Of a DNA stretch of 28,856 bases, positions 13,001 to 19,300 are shown piece after piece (the stretch's first letter is position 1; each line of letters opens with the position of its first letter). Origin of the DNA: a virus. Both the position numbers and the translations under genes were made by a program. The DNA lies in the IMG/VR virus record IMGVR_UViG_3300030108_005072, positions 1-28,856 of that record; one strand, written 5' to 3'. The notes under the pieces were generated by a model. It was not told the DNA's origin and ran no database searches. It was given only the letters and a program-made list of their open reading frames with translations.

Positions 13001-14816
13001 TTTACAATTAATTCATAGCACATCTAGTCCCGGATTTGCTGGATCTGAAGCAAGAGCAGATGTCGTTGTAAGTCAAGGATCTACTGTAATGGACTTTAAG
13101 ATTACTAACACCGGATATGGATATGGTGTTGGTGAGATACTAACATTATCATTAACAGGATCTGCTGGAATACCTACTACTTCAAGTTTTGTTGATACTC
13201 AAGAATTTAGAATTACAATCAATGACATATCAAGTGATAACTTTAGTGGATGGTCAGTAGGACAATTACAAGTATTGGATACTTTCCAAAATTTATTTGA
13301 TGGATCGAGAAGAACATTCCCACTAACTGTAGGTGGAGACTCATTATCAATTCAGGCTAAACCCGGATCACCAGTTACAGTTCAGGATACACTATTTGTA
13401 TTTGTCAATGATATACTACAAATACCCGGAGAATCATATACATTCTTAGGTGGTAGTAATATTACCTTCGACGAAGCACCTAAATTTGAAGATACTCTTA
13501 AAATACTATTCTATCGTGGGACAGGTGGTGCAGATGTTGTTGACAGAGATATTATTGAGTCTGTTAAAGTGGGTGATGATTTGACACTTGGTTATGCAAG
13601 ATCTCTTAATCAAGAAAGTTTCTTACAAGAGCAAACAAGAGGTGTTGTTGAAATAACATCATCTAACTCAGTTGATACAAACACATACAATGGCCCCGGT
13701 GTATTTGAAGATACTAGAGTTTATAGACCTATTGTTTGGACTAAACAAACTGAAGACAAAATTGTTGAAGGTAAGATAGTTCATAAAGATAGAGATCTAT
13801 ATAAGGGAAACTTATTCCCAACTACAAACTTTATTCAAACAGTTGGAGTTGGCACAACAGTTGCATATGTAACCGGTGTTAGACCATTCTTTAATGCTAA
13901 GAATGAGAATAATGTATCTACAGAGTTCCAGAAAAATATTGTTATTGTCAATAATGTTGAGAGACTAGCAGCTGCAGCGACTGCAATCGTATCTGCTGCT
14001 GGAACAATATCATCAGTTGCAATATCAACTGGTGGTAGAGGATATGATAGTGCACCAACTGTGACAATACAAAATCCAGTTGGACTTGGAACCACTGCTC
14101 GTGCAGAGGCAACTGCATCGATTACAAACGGTGTTGTCACAAGTATTACTGTTTCAACTGCTGGTACAGAATACAGTGATGCAACTCCACCAGTTGTTCT
14201 TATCGGTGCTGATCCTGTTCTTGAAGAACAGAACACAGTTATATCATATAATGGTGATCATGGTATTATTACTGGTATTGGAACTACATCTTTAGCTGGT
14301 GTTGCCGTAACTGGTATAGTATTTGATTTAGTGATTCCAGCGGATTCATTCTTAAGAAAATCTGAGTTTACACAGGGAGCATCAGGTTCGGGTACGAATA
14401 GTGGTATTGTTACATCTGGATTAAATGTTGGTGATTTCTTCATTGTAAGTAATTCAAATGTGGGTCATGGATTAACATCACTAAATACTGATGGCAGTGC
14501 TGTAGGTGTTGGTACAACTTACATTGATAATGTTTATCGCGTTGCTCATCGCACACTTGGCGTTACAACTGATGCGATGGGATTTGGTTCTACAGTTGTT
14601 ACACAAGTTGTAGTTAGTGTTAACAGTCTTAATGGTCTAACAGGATTAGGTCATAGCATGTACTTTGGTGATTATAGTTATGGTAAATTACAGTTGAATG
14701 ATCGAAACACAGTTCGTTCTTATCCAGTTAATACATCTAATGGGGTTACTGGTATATTGACAGGGCCAATCGTCAAGAGAAAGCAATTCTTAAAAACTCA
14801 AAGTTATTCCACATAA
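1005..14816 (+). CDS. Giant gp7-position baseplate protein with gp7-like N-terminus and many beta-rich modules (4603 aa)
   Basis: Probably a baseplate wedge protein extended outward by adhesive or spacer modules. It sits between gp6 and gp8, where T4 has gene 7 (about 1030 aa), so it is over four times longer. Residues 1-60 and about 155-230 include DFYSTRGTDESF (192-203) and a following LFGALYGEQVDI stretch, which closely resemble the C-terminal part of T4 gp7 as I remember it. The rest is modular. 'TGFP...I..E.ITY' modules lie at about 70-125 and 314-366. 'H..L.TGD.V.Y...YYV..V...T.KLA' modules recur from residue ~648 to ~3230. 'G.GY...P.I' repeats recur throughout. A YHYH domain spans about 1319-1414. 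A conserved block lies at about 2670-2795, a duplicated domain at 2861-3076, three FTC/YPR modules at 3632-3922, and two 'NG.LQ.PG' hairpin modules near 3411-3474 and 4096-4175. I saw no signal peptide or membrane segment. No clear Shine-Dalgarno precedes the ATG. Function beyond baseplate location is inference. Confidence 0.8.
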   Translation: MSEKRVKLNQIVKNQLPSYVQEDFPLVGSFLSQYYQGQEYQGGPVDLIQNIDSYIKLSECGSLVKSTNTTAYAGVTTSTIFVSNTTGFPDNYGLIKINDEVITYESKTDISFVNCKRGFSGITSFRNPSDPENLVFSTSTAENHENNTTVENLSVLFLDEFLKKAKNQFLHGFQKDLNEKVNKSQFIRQSKDFYSTRGTDESFNILFGALYGEQVDIIRPIDEVIKPSNADYRKTRDFIVEPYVGNPEDLKNRTLYQNEFENISKAYAPVGSVEKVAVGINTNTFYKISLDSGQSTPDGSTNLIYGDFSIHPKTTIIGQVGIAQTYIDVDSTLGFPNSGTLSFLYENGTSGVCTYSDKTINQFLGINTTGITTSISDNTAIDQNTFVYASDGESDTGIQVKIRGVLNNLIIAPNVSNQKVGSKIKIKNLGQIGQNIKENNWLFNTAQSYVVKSLSIIDAVNNTYKLVTKDVNVLRIGDKVTTHETLTEGTQWGDKFTSSFEPATNKLYVVTDVFDNNTCLIKGSGINDPTKITKVSRRISKVDSDIHDNLNKFTANIQNIYIKPDGGLVKGVPYYGPSHEHPTKGTLMVGEKHTSNFHETITPIEGQNKVYVTSSSLPFSGVTKLNPKTQKFTFSGTYNRNDEEIKISDQVDHNYYTGDAVYYTPQKGEVSTIDSEGKTIKQEYIISRLFAEGLYYVKRVDANTVKLAKSQSDIFGGIFTKVDPDGGVDNVTIASNDIEKYEFNGKTIEPQKLVREVSLPINDSQKEKTTPGYTGIFVDGVEVLNYKSKQFVYHGILENINVVKGGENYDIINPPVVAINDSIGSGATAVAAVRGSLQDIKIIDSGFDYIEEPIIKISGGNGIGANAVAKLNKIPHELIINGDGVGLGTIKLDAAGINTSSIGFTTYHRFRQGERVVYDPLGSIPIVGLATQATYYVSSVSEYTIQLHKNYDEAISGVNTISFTSYGSGVQSFKSLNGKSIVSSVVVLDGGSGYENKQRSCESTGISTALDIVNIPNHDFKNGEIVNYSVDGTAIDGLSTDKQYYVSVVNEDQFKLAAVGVGTTVSSFYINTKQFNAFRNTGVGTHTFNYPPISVEVIGRVGISSVSGNTFEASLQPIFRGEITSLQLTNTGVGYGASDIVDFNRVPEINLNTGRDAVITPVVSNGRIVDVSVSYGGTDYNSPPDLVVLGIGSDARLTPIMNSSGNITSVNIESSGIGYGATTTTVRVDASGKNAGFEPSIQKWRINNFRKNLANLNDDDVFISEPTNRLFGLQCSYVYAARNLRRISYASDADGKVLFGKKDLTLVNGVESDSDQHSPILGWAYDGNPIYGPYGYSRRDGGDIVQMRSGYVDETIKKTNRPPVSSFPPEFFVEDFTYQVSNDDSVLDENNGRFCVTPEYPNGTYAYFATLDSTAASDGIFKNFKKPKFPYLIGDKYNSKPNKFNFSRVSNQEDFDVNNINATRNTYALAVNKDFSGYDYFTESYKFINQDSNIDFVTKGGVNSVGITSGGINYKVNDKLVFDPNVDNAFEARARISRLKGSISEISISKETISGVKFLRTFGNGFVGIASTSLNLQNSVIVNVGGLSSTATDLIGPQEIGITSTKLILTQGIGTATATGIVTFLPVSGDLSRIRTNDRFKVGVSSEIVKVLEVDDLSSRIRVLRPVEFVGISHTQSTILEEIPRLFTFNSFLARTPQNKRDLENEGLFPTREEIEIYFNPRDSIGTSHADPDNETGIGNTITFNNPGAGNTTIIIPRGSIFLPNHSLQTGDIVNYELNGVNGSETAPKVKFFSATPTVDTTVGIGTSLFVIRKTDNLIGLSTVKVGIGSTGVRFGLGLTGTQPIFEEIQFLDVGIGSIHSLRLKNSDTISGNITRNVVNVVGTGTHGLKTNDIVYMDINPGINTTITVKYNKVRRKAIFNPLDYVAAGIKTSTSNDGVRDSININDHKLLTGDKIIHTSDSPIGLENNKEYYVYVVDSNTLKFVEERYILNQDFPDFVGLTSTGDGTIASINPQFAFVKDSNAIFDLSDSSLSYTISATSYPAFHFDFFKDIKYNEKYETSGATASFDVSRTGTIGVTGDAKVTLKVNQNTPSNLYYKLSPVNVADNLTENKDIVIDDEVFNHNNIATYESGYNGEVNIVSTGSTTFQYEIESEPEFNSYSASTSTLNYATISTSAYGSIDQITITEPGGGYQVVPGITTITSDVGSGAVIEVFSSSIGKPTKVSIENIGFDYPSDNTLRPEALFPQVLRITPLSGFKSIGITSFGKGYNQNPSLVVLDGVTKKPITDADLKYNPEEEIVEILENTESLNDSTPTLIPIGNPNGIRAKNVTYDNSTQEVTVTMKNTFSGTLNAIGEYIDPFPFSVGDKVLVENVSVGVGSTASGYNSSDYDYALFTLTKVHPNYGGVGIVTYSMAEFLQQNTEFPGIFNAVKSNATLVPEKYFPQFDVKLQPTDFRINDDIQSVDSSGTVVKGAVSAWNNSSKYLTVESNREFEIGQIIEQTKFRGERGSNNEYTAPTGAKGIIKEKIKFETKYDLDYFSIVDNGWQTRTGFLNDEIQRVHDNDYYHAFSYSVKSKIQYDEWKDIVGTLNHTAGFKKFGNLQVESKLPNERFDDLIVRPESVVTKLVDLISVESLQSFHDFDLVSENYVEGFEKPFSDEFNFKSRILTDFSESVSNRVVTIDDFSNLFNNNPRSTPYADVYRNRLSDGRTQFFVAYIQDRLFTGERQIMIVNTLHDTGKGVSMMNQYGSVETTLDLGTFDYVIDGIESVLRFYPHKSRINDYNVVLWSYQIDTNQLGVSTTNVATATTSIPAEPYDPTTSEGLNGSLVSIQSTCVSVAGGAAGTVFTLAGIGTTVSGHRSAKLFVSVEASDGSVEYDQVSVIHDGTNVGFQEYGQLTVHSSDAYSSTGNIGTFFPLMVGNDLVVRYTPDAGLTTAFVNATAIGIATEGYIGIGSYDMAYAEMSAQSTGISSSATPVPVGIASYSDAYDAAYCIVQIADKLNGSYELAEVIIIDDYTDDDNVYLTEFGNVKVGTAFAGLGTISGRRTTNNITEITFVPNAGIGVSITTFLNSLRVEENTELLPSGATREVGGEAVKDLQNASMESGFANYEGTESAIKTKFALEHNEDPIFKKPYDGSGSEVVNVTANTITLPNHFFVTGEEVSYAHTDRRTGISSAIGIASTSFPALGITTTLLPSSLFIIKKGENKVQLARTAQDALKEVAVPLDLTHVGIGTSHTFTSKNANTRVLVAIDNYLQSPIAGTSVTTTLDRSIDKSQDVIHFSGITSFFGADNVRVSSGNTSEVMKILSVGIGTTNGIKVRRQRLGTSIAGFPTGALVEKIRGNYNIVENEITFAEAPPGKNPIGSITNPPDERDFVGITTSSSFQGRVFTRSGIVNGTTETYSTNHLYDDLTSDFNGKNRQYALTVDKAQKTGIATNNALILINGILQAPGSNGDFTLETVGSGTTITWTGAASSVARDVNTAGIPVGGVIISVASTSGFGYQPLVSAGGTAVVSLAGTINSVSIGNTGSGYRSGIQTVSVGLQTEGFDQSGITTIGLANVTDGHVTSVSITNPQFFYKPRDIYNVGYSSITGITTITTAFAHNLSVGNEVVVSGIAFTCDYAPAVGVQSANYDNTTGIMTVTTLAAHGLSTTGKSSDVILTGLAFTCGLGATVNHIYPRNRDRFFDTAISVASTTSTTITLDVSKSPIGQQYTHRFIGAASSAVIQGGDYSHTFRYALENAVTTGVGTQFTPTNATYNASTGVFVISIPNHGLSTNDTVGIGTSSIVFSCEMDNYGSDHPYPRPTDPIAGIQTAITAVTTNTITLNVGKSELNFYDVSDASYAADTGVLVLTIGAHTLLPGRSIKLKKESLRFTCSKNNYATQHKYPREGDPYFDGTPVVGVASATQFTINVGVSTVPTQYVSGGFIQPAIIAPRANNNSASGQDVAFDGASVIRVLSATEFEINSGISTRAHLYARGGRVDQLTKIVIDDPLSYSDLQLIHSTSSPGFAGSEARADVVVSQGSTVMDFKITNTGYGYGVGEILTLSLTGSAGIPTTSSFVDTQEFRITINDISSDNFSGWSVGQLQVLDTFQNLFDGSRRTFPLTVGGDSLSIQAKPGSPVTVQDTLFVFVNDILQIPGESYTFLGGSNITFDEAPKFEDTLKILFYRGTGGADVVDRDIIESVKVGDDLTLGYARSLNQESFLQEQTRGVVEITSSNSVDTNTYNGPGVFEDTRVYRPIVWTKQTEDKIVEGKIVHKDRDLYKGNLFPTTNFIQTVGVGTTVAYVTGVRPFFNAKNENNVSTEFQKNIVIVNNVERLAAAATAIVSAAGTISSVAISTGGRGYDSAPTVTIQNPVGLGTTARAEATASITNGVVTSITVSTAGTEYSDATPPVVLIGADPVLEEQNTVISYNGDHGIITGIGTTSLAGVAVTGIVFDLVIPADSFLRKSEFTQGASGSGTNSGIVTSGLNVGDFFIVSNSNVGHGLTSLNTDGSAVGVGTTYIDNVYRVAHRTLGVTTDAMGFGSTVVTQVVVSVNSLNGLTGLGHSMYFGDYSYGKLQLNDRNTVRSYPVNTSNGVTGILTGPIVKRKQFLKTQSYST
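4960..5245 (+). other. YHYH-type domain inside the giant baseplate protein
   Basis: Residues about 1319-1414 read GWAYDGNPIYGPYGY, then an acidic linker, then LDENNGRFCVTPEYPNGTYA. The family pattern is 'GWAYDG.PIYGP' followed by 'LDE.NGRF..TPEYP.GTYHYH'. The order and spacing fit the YHYH domain (Pfam PF14240 as I recall). The terminal YHYH signature is degenerate here (TYAYFAT), so any metal binding through those histidines is doubtful. The family's function is unknown. Confidence 0.8.
9585..10230 (+). repeat. Two divergent copies of one ~86-residue beta domain
   Basis: Copy 1 is 9585-9843 and copy 2 is 9972-10230, both in the frame of the giant gene and 387 bases apart. Shared landmarks in order are a first strand (AKLFVSVEASDG against AYCIVQIADKLNG), a 'V.VIHDGTNV' against 'V.IIDDYTDDDNV' turn, then 'F.EYGQLTV' against 'LTEFGNVKV', then 'GTF' or 'GTI', then 'YTPDAG' against 'FVPNAG'. 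Similar '.EYG.V' domains are, from memory, frequent in marine phage virion proteins. The copies are diverged, so this is an old duplication. Confidence 0.7.
11898..12770 (+). repeat. Three tandem FTC/YPR modules in the giant protein
   Basis: Copies begin at 11898, 12273 and 12528, spaced 125 and 85 residues apart. Each starts with 'A.Y...TG...V' (ANYDNTTGI, ATYNASTGV, ASYAADTGV). It then has a 'H.L' turn, a strand ending in FTC or FSC, and 'H.YPR..D' (HIYPRNRD, HPYPRPTD, HKYPREGD). A fourth partial copy just upstream near 11806-11880 has AHNLSVGNE and AFTC but no YPR. The conserved Cys, His and Tyr-Pro-Arg are the diagnostic residues. Function is unknown; a repeated stalk or binding module is the natural reading. 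Confidence 0.75.
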
Positions 14817-14823
14817 ATAAATA
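14812..14823 (+). promoter_or_regulatory. T4-type late promoter core before gp8
   Basis: CATAAATA at 14812-14819 overlaps a second AATAAATA at 14816-14823. Both match the T4 late core TATAAATA at seven of eight positions. The first contains the stop codon of the giant gene (14814-14816), and the gp8 start is at 14836. This is inferred from sequence and position only. Confidence 0.55.
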
Positions 14824-14835
14824 AAAAAATCTCAA

Positions 14836-16386
14836 ATGGCAGCTATAATTACTGATCAGATAAGAATATTAAATGCAAAGAATTTTGTTGCAGGGGTTTC
14901 AACGTCTACTAATTCATATTATTCTTTTGTAGGATTAACAGATCCAACACAAATTCAAACAGATTGGGATGATGATCCTCCTTCTCCAATTGATAATTTT
15001 ACAAATCATAATGACTTCTGGGATACTGCGATTGCTTTAAAAAAAATAAATGCAACTGATGTCAAACAAGTAGTTAAGAAGAACTCTTGGACTTCTGGAA
15101 CAACTTATGACTATTATAGAGCAGATTATAGTATAACTAATCCACCAAAACATGCACAGGGTACATCATTATATTCTTCTAATTACTTTGTTTTAAACAG
15201 TGATTTTAGAGTTTATATTTGTTTAAAGAATGGAACAAGTCCTGAACAACCAGACGGCAAACCATCATTAGATGAACCGACTTTTACTGATCTTGAACCT
15301 AAGTCTGCTGGTACAAGTGGTGATGGATATATTTGGAAATATCTTTATACAATTAAACCATCCGAGTTAGTTAAATTTGATTCAACAGAATATATGCCAG
15401 TTCCATCTGATTGGGCAACAGGAGCAGATAATTCTGCTGTTAGAGACAACGCTGTAGATGGTGGTTTAAAAGTTGTTGTTATTCAAAACCGTGGTGTTGG
15501 ATTAGGAACTGCAAATAGAACATATACAAGAGTTCCGATAAAGGGTGATGGTAGCGGTGCTGAATGTACAGTTGTTGTAAACGCAGATCAACAAATTGGA
15601 TCTGTTGATATAACAAATCAAGGATCGGGATATACTTTTGGAACTGTTGATATTGTGGCTGGTGGTTTACCAAGACCAGATTCATATCCACAACTTGATG
15701 TAATTATACCTCCAACTGGTGGTCATGGATCAGACATCTATAAGGAATTAGGAGCAACAAACGCACTCGTGTATTCTAGAATTGAAAATGATTCAGAAAA
15801 TCCAGATTTTATTACAGGTAATCAAATTGCAAGAATTGGTATTCTTGAAAATCCAAAAGCATTTGGATCATCATCAATACTTACATTGGATAAAGCAAGT
15901 GCAGCGTATGCAATGCGTCTTACTGGAACTGGTTACAGTAGTGCCACATTCACTCCAGACGCTATTATTACACAAACGACTGGCACTGGTGTGACTGCAA
16001 TAGGAAAAGTTATTAGTTATGAACAAACCACTGGTGTTTTAAAATATTGGCAGGATCGTACCATGGCTGGATTTACAACTGTGGGTGCTGCGACAACAAC
16101 TCCCATTTATGGATTTAACGCTGATAGATTCACAGCAGATATATCAGATGGTGGAAGTGTAAATATAACAGGAGGAAGCATTTCTCTAGGTATTAACACA
16201 TCTTTCGATGGTCTATCAACCTCGATAAATAATAAAACATATTATCTTGGTCAAACATTTACAAGTGGTTTATCTAATCCAGAAGTTAAAAAATATTCTG
16301 GAAACATGCTTTATATTGATCATCGACCAGCAATTACACGTTCTTCTAACCAAAAAGAAGATATCAAAGTTATATTACAGTTCTAA
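14836..16386 (+). CDS. gp8: Baseplate wedge protein gp8, enlarged by internal modules
   Basis: gp8 is a dimeric wedge subunit that binds gp10, gp7 and gp6 in the T4 baseplate. T4 gp8 is 334 residues; this one is 516. Matches to T4 gp8 as I recall it are the 'GDGYIWKYLYTI' segment (T4 has GDGYVWEYLFEI), the 'EYMPVP' segment just after it, and the C-terminal YSGNMLYIDHRPAI (T4 has HSGEMIYMENRPPI) at about residues 486-499. The extra length includes a 'G.GY' beta repeat at about residues 254-300 (ITNQGSGYTFGTVDI) and a Gly/Thr-rich stretch at about 350-460. Both look like the modules in the neighbouring giant proteins. The ATG has no visible Shine-Dalgarno; the upstream bases are A-rich. A late promoter core lies about 20 bases upstream. 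The stop is followed by six bases and then the next gene. Confidence 0.9.
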   Translation: MAAIITDQIRILNAKNFVAGVSTSTNSYYSFVGLTDPTQIQTDWDDDPPSPIDNFTNHNDFWDTAIALKKINATDVKQVVKKNSWTSGTTYDYYRADYSITNPPKHAQGTSLYSSNYFVLNSDFRVYICLKNGTSPEQPDGKPSLDEPTFTDLEPKSAGTSGDGYIWKYLYTIKPSELVKFDSTEYMPVPSDWATGADNSAVRDNAVDGGLKVVVIQNRGVGLGTANRTYTRVPIKGDGSGAECTVVVNADQQIGSVDITNQGSGYTFGTVDIVAGGLPRPDSYPQLDVIIPPTGGHGSDIYKELGATNALVYSRIENDSENPDFITGNQIARIGILENPKAFGSSSILTLDKASAAYAMRLTGTGYSSATFTPDAIITQTTGTGVTAIGKVISYEQTTGVLKYWQDRTMAGFTTVGAATTTPIYGFNADRFTADISDGGSVNITGGSISLGINTSFDGLSTSINNKTYYLGQTFTSGLSNPEVKKYSGNMLYIDHRPAITRSSNQKEDIKVILQF

Positions 16387-16392
16387 TAACTC

Positions 16393-19300
16393 ATGGCTCA
16401 AACCACTAATTTAAACGTATCGCCATACTTTGACGATTTTAATTCAGACGACAACTACTATAAGGTGTTGTTTAAGCCTGGATTGCCCGTTCAAGCAAGA
16501 GAGTTAACTGGTTTACAATCTATATTACAAAATCAAATTGCTAAGTTTGGTCAGCATTTTTTCAAAGAAGGATCAAAAGTAATACCCGGAAACACACAAT
16601 ATAATGATAATTTTGATTGTATTCAAATCAATAATGAATATCTTGGTATAACAGTACAATCATATGTTGATCAATTACTAAATCAAAAAATAATCGGAGC
16701 AACAACTGGAGTAAGCGCGACAGTTGTGAAAATATTAAGTGCAGAAGAATCAGAACAAAACACCCTTACACTTTATGTTCAATATGAATCATCTGGTGAC
16801 ATCACAACTGATTTTGATGATTTTGATGATGGCGAAAATTTAATTACAAATATTGATATATTATCTGGAGCAGAAAATAGCACCTTCATACCTGCTGGAG
16901 AGACTTTTGCAACTACTATATCCTCTAATGCAGCAGCTACAGGAGCTGCTTTCTCAGTGAATGAGGGAGTTTATTTCATCAGAGGAAATTTTGTAACTGT
17001 AAATACACAAACCATAATACTTGATCAATATGATAATATTCCGACTGGTAGAGTTGGATTAAAGATTTTAGAGGAAACAATAAATTCGGACGAAGATCCA
17101 AATCTTACAGATAATTCAAAAGGGTTTAACAACTTCGCTGCACCGGGTGCAGATAGATTAAAAATATCATGCACTTTACATTTCAAAGATTCAGATGATT
17201 TAAATGATGATGACTTTGTTGAATTAGCATCATTTGTAAATGGTGATGTTAAAACACAAACTACAACAACTCAATATAATCTTATCGCAGATGAACTAGC
17301 AAGAAGAACTTTTGATGAATCTGGAGATTACATTACAAAACCATTTTCAATAAAAGTAAGAGAGTCTGCAAATAATTTAGTTGGAAATAATGGTGTCTAT
17401 CCTGACGGTGGAGAAACAGAAGATGGTGGAGAGGCAAGTGATGAATTAGGTTTATATCAAGTTTCTTCGGGTAAAGCGTATGTAAAAGGATATGAAGTTA
17501 CCAAAACTGGAGTGGAATTTGTAGACTTTGATAAACCAAGGGATGTATTAGAACTTAAAAATCAATCTATACCTTATAAAACTGGAGCATCATTAAGATT
17601 GAATCGCGTGTTAGGAGCTCCTGAAGTTGGTGTTGGTAACACATATATCGTGAGTCTTAGAGATCAAAGATCAGGTTCTCAAAGCGCAGCTAATATTATG
17701 TCTGCTCCCGGAGAGGAAATAGGTTTAGCAAGAGTATATGATTTTGCACTTGAGTCAGGTTCCTATAATACGTCGAATGCAAATATTAACGAATTTGATA
17801 TTTCATTGTATGATATTCAAACATTCACAAAGATTACTTTAAACGCTAATCATACACTCTCAACTCCTACTTTTGTTAAGGGAAAGTATAGTAATGCTAC
17901 AGGATTTTTAAGATCATCAATATCAGCGACAACATCTCTACAGGTTTATGAAACATCGGGAGAGTTTATTCCAAATGAACCATTAATATTTAACGGTGTT
18001 GAAAATTCTCGCGTATCAGTCGCAATTACAAGTTTTGGAGTAAGAGATGTTAAATCATTATATGCTGGCCCTGATATGGATCCGATTGGATTTGGTAGAA
18101 CTTTTACAGGTGATGTTAAATTAAAAGATGAATTTGTTTTAGGAAATGGACTTTTAAAAAGATCTGATCTAACCACAGGATTAAGCACAATAACAAGTTC
18201 AAATTCACAGTTTCCTGCAAAGTTGAAAGTCGGAAACATATTGAAATTTGGAGCAGGTAATAATGACCCAAATTTTGCTAGAGTTACCGCTGTTGGAACA
18301 AATGATATAACTGTCACTGGTATAACAACAGTATCGGGAGTATGTGATGGTGGTTTAGTTATAGGTGATCCTACGACTGCTGAAACGACACTTTCAGATC
18401 TCACATTAGTGTCAAGTCAATTTGAAAAATCAGATGATAATACGCTTTACACTCCAATGCCAAAGAGTATAATATCTGACGTTATATTAGATAATGCAAC
18501 TTTATCGATAAGGAAAGTATTCAACGTAGCAATAAGCGCATCAACTGATGAATTATCAACAGCTGTTCAAGCTGGTGACAATGAAACATTTTTACCTTTT
18601 GATGAGGAAAGATACAGTTTAATACGTGCAGACGGAACAACTGAACTTCTTACTGATGATAAATTTACTTTTACAAATGGTAATGGAACACTTCAAATAA
18701 GTAACATAGGATCAGATTTAAGTGCTAATCAAGAAGCAACCTTAGTTGCAACTTTAAATAAAGTAAAACCAAAAGCAAAAGTAAAGAGAAAAAAAGAGGT
18801 TAATTCTATATTAGTTGATAAATCAAAATTATCAGGATCTGGAATTGGAAATACAACTTTAAATGATGGATTAACTTTTGGAAGTTATCCTTTTGGAACT
18901 CGTGTGCAAGATGAGAAAATATCACTTAACACACCTGATGTATTAGATATACATGGAATTTTTGAATCAACTGATACAAGCGATCCATCTGCGCCAAAAT
19001 TAACATTGTCATCAATAAACACTGTTAATGGAAGCACCACAGATTTATTAGTTGGTGAGATAATAGAAGGAAAAACATCTGGCACACTTGCAATTTTTGC
19101 TGAACAATTATCAGATTCTCAGATATCATGCATTCCAGTTAATGAAAGTGAATTTATTGAAGGAGAACCTGTATTTTTTGAAAGCTCAAATGTTCAAGCA
19201 GTATTAAACACTGTTGATGTTCCTTCAAGAAACATATCCGCAGACTTCACATTTAATACAGGACAAGGAGATACTTTATATAATCATGGATTTGTAACAA

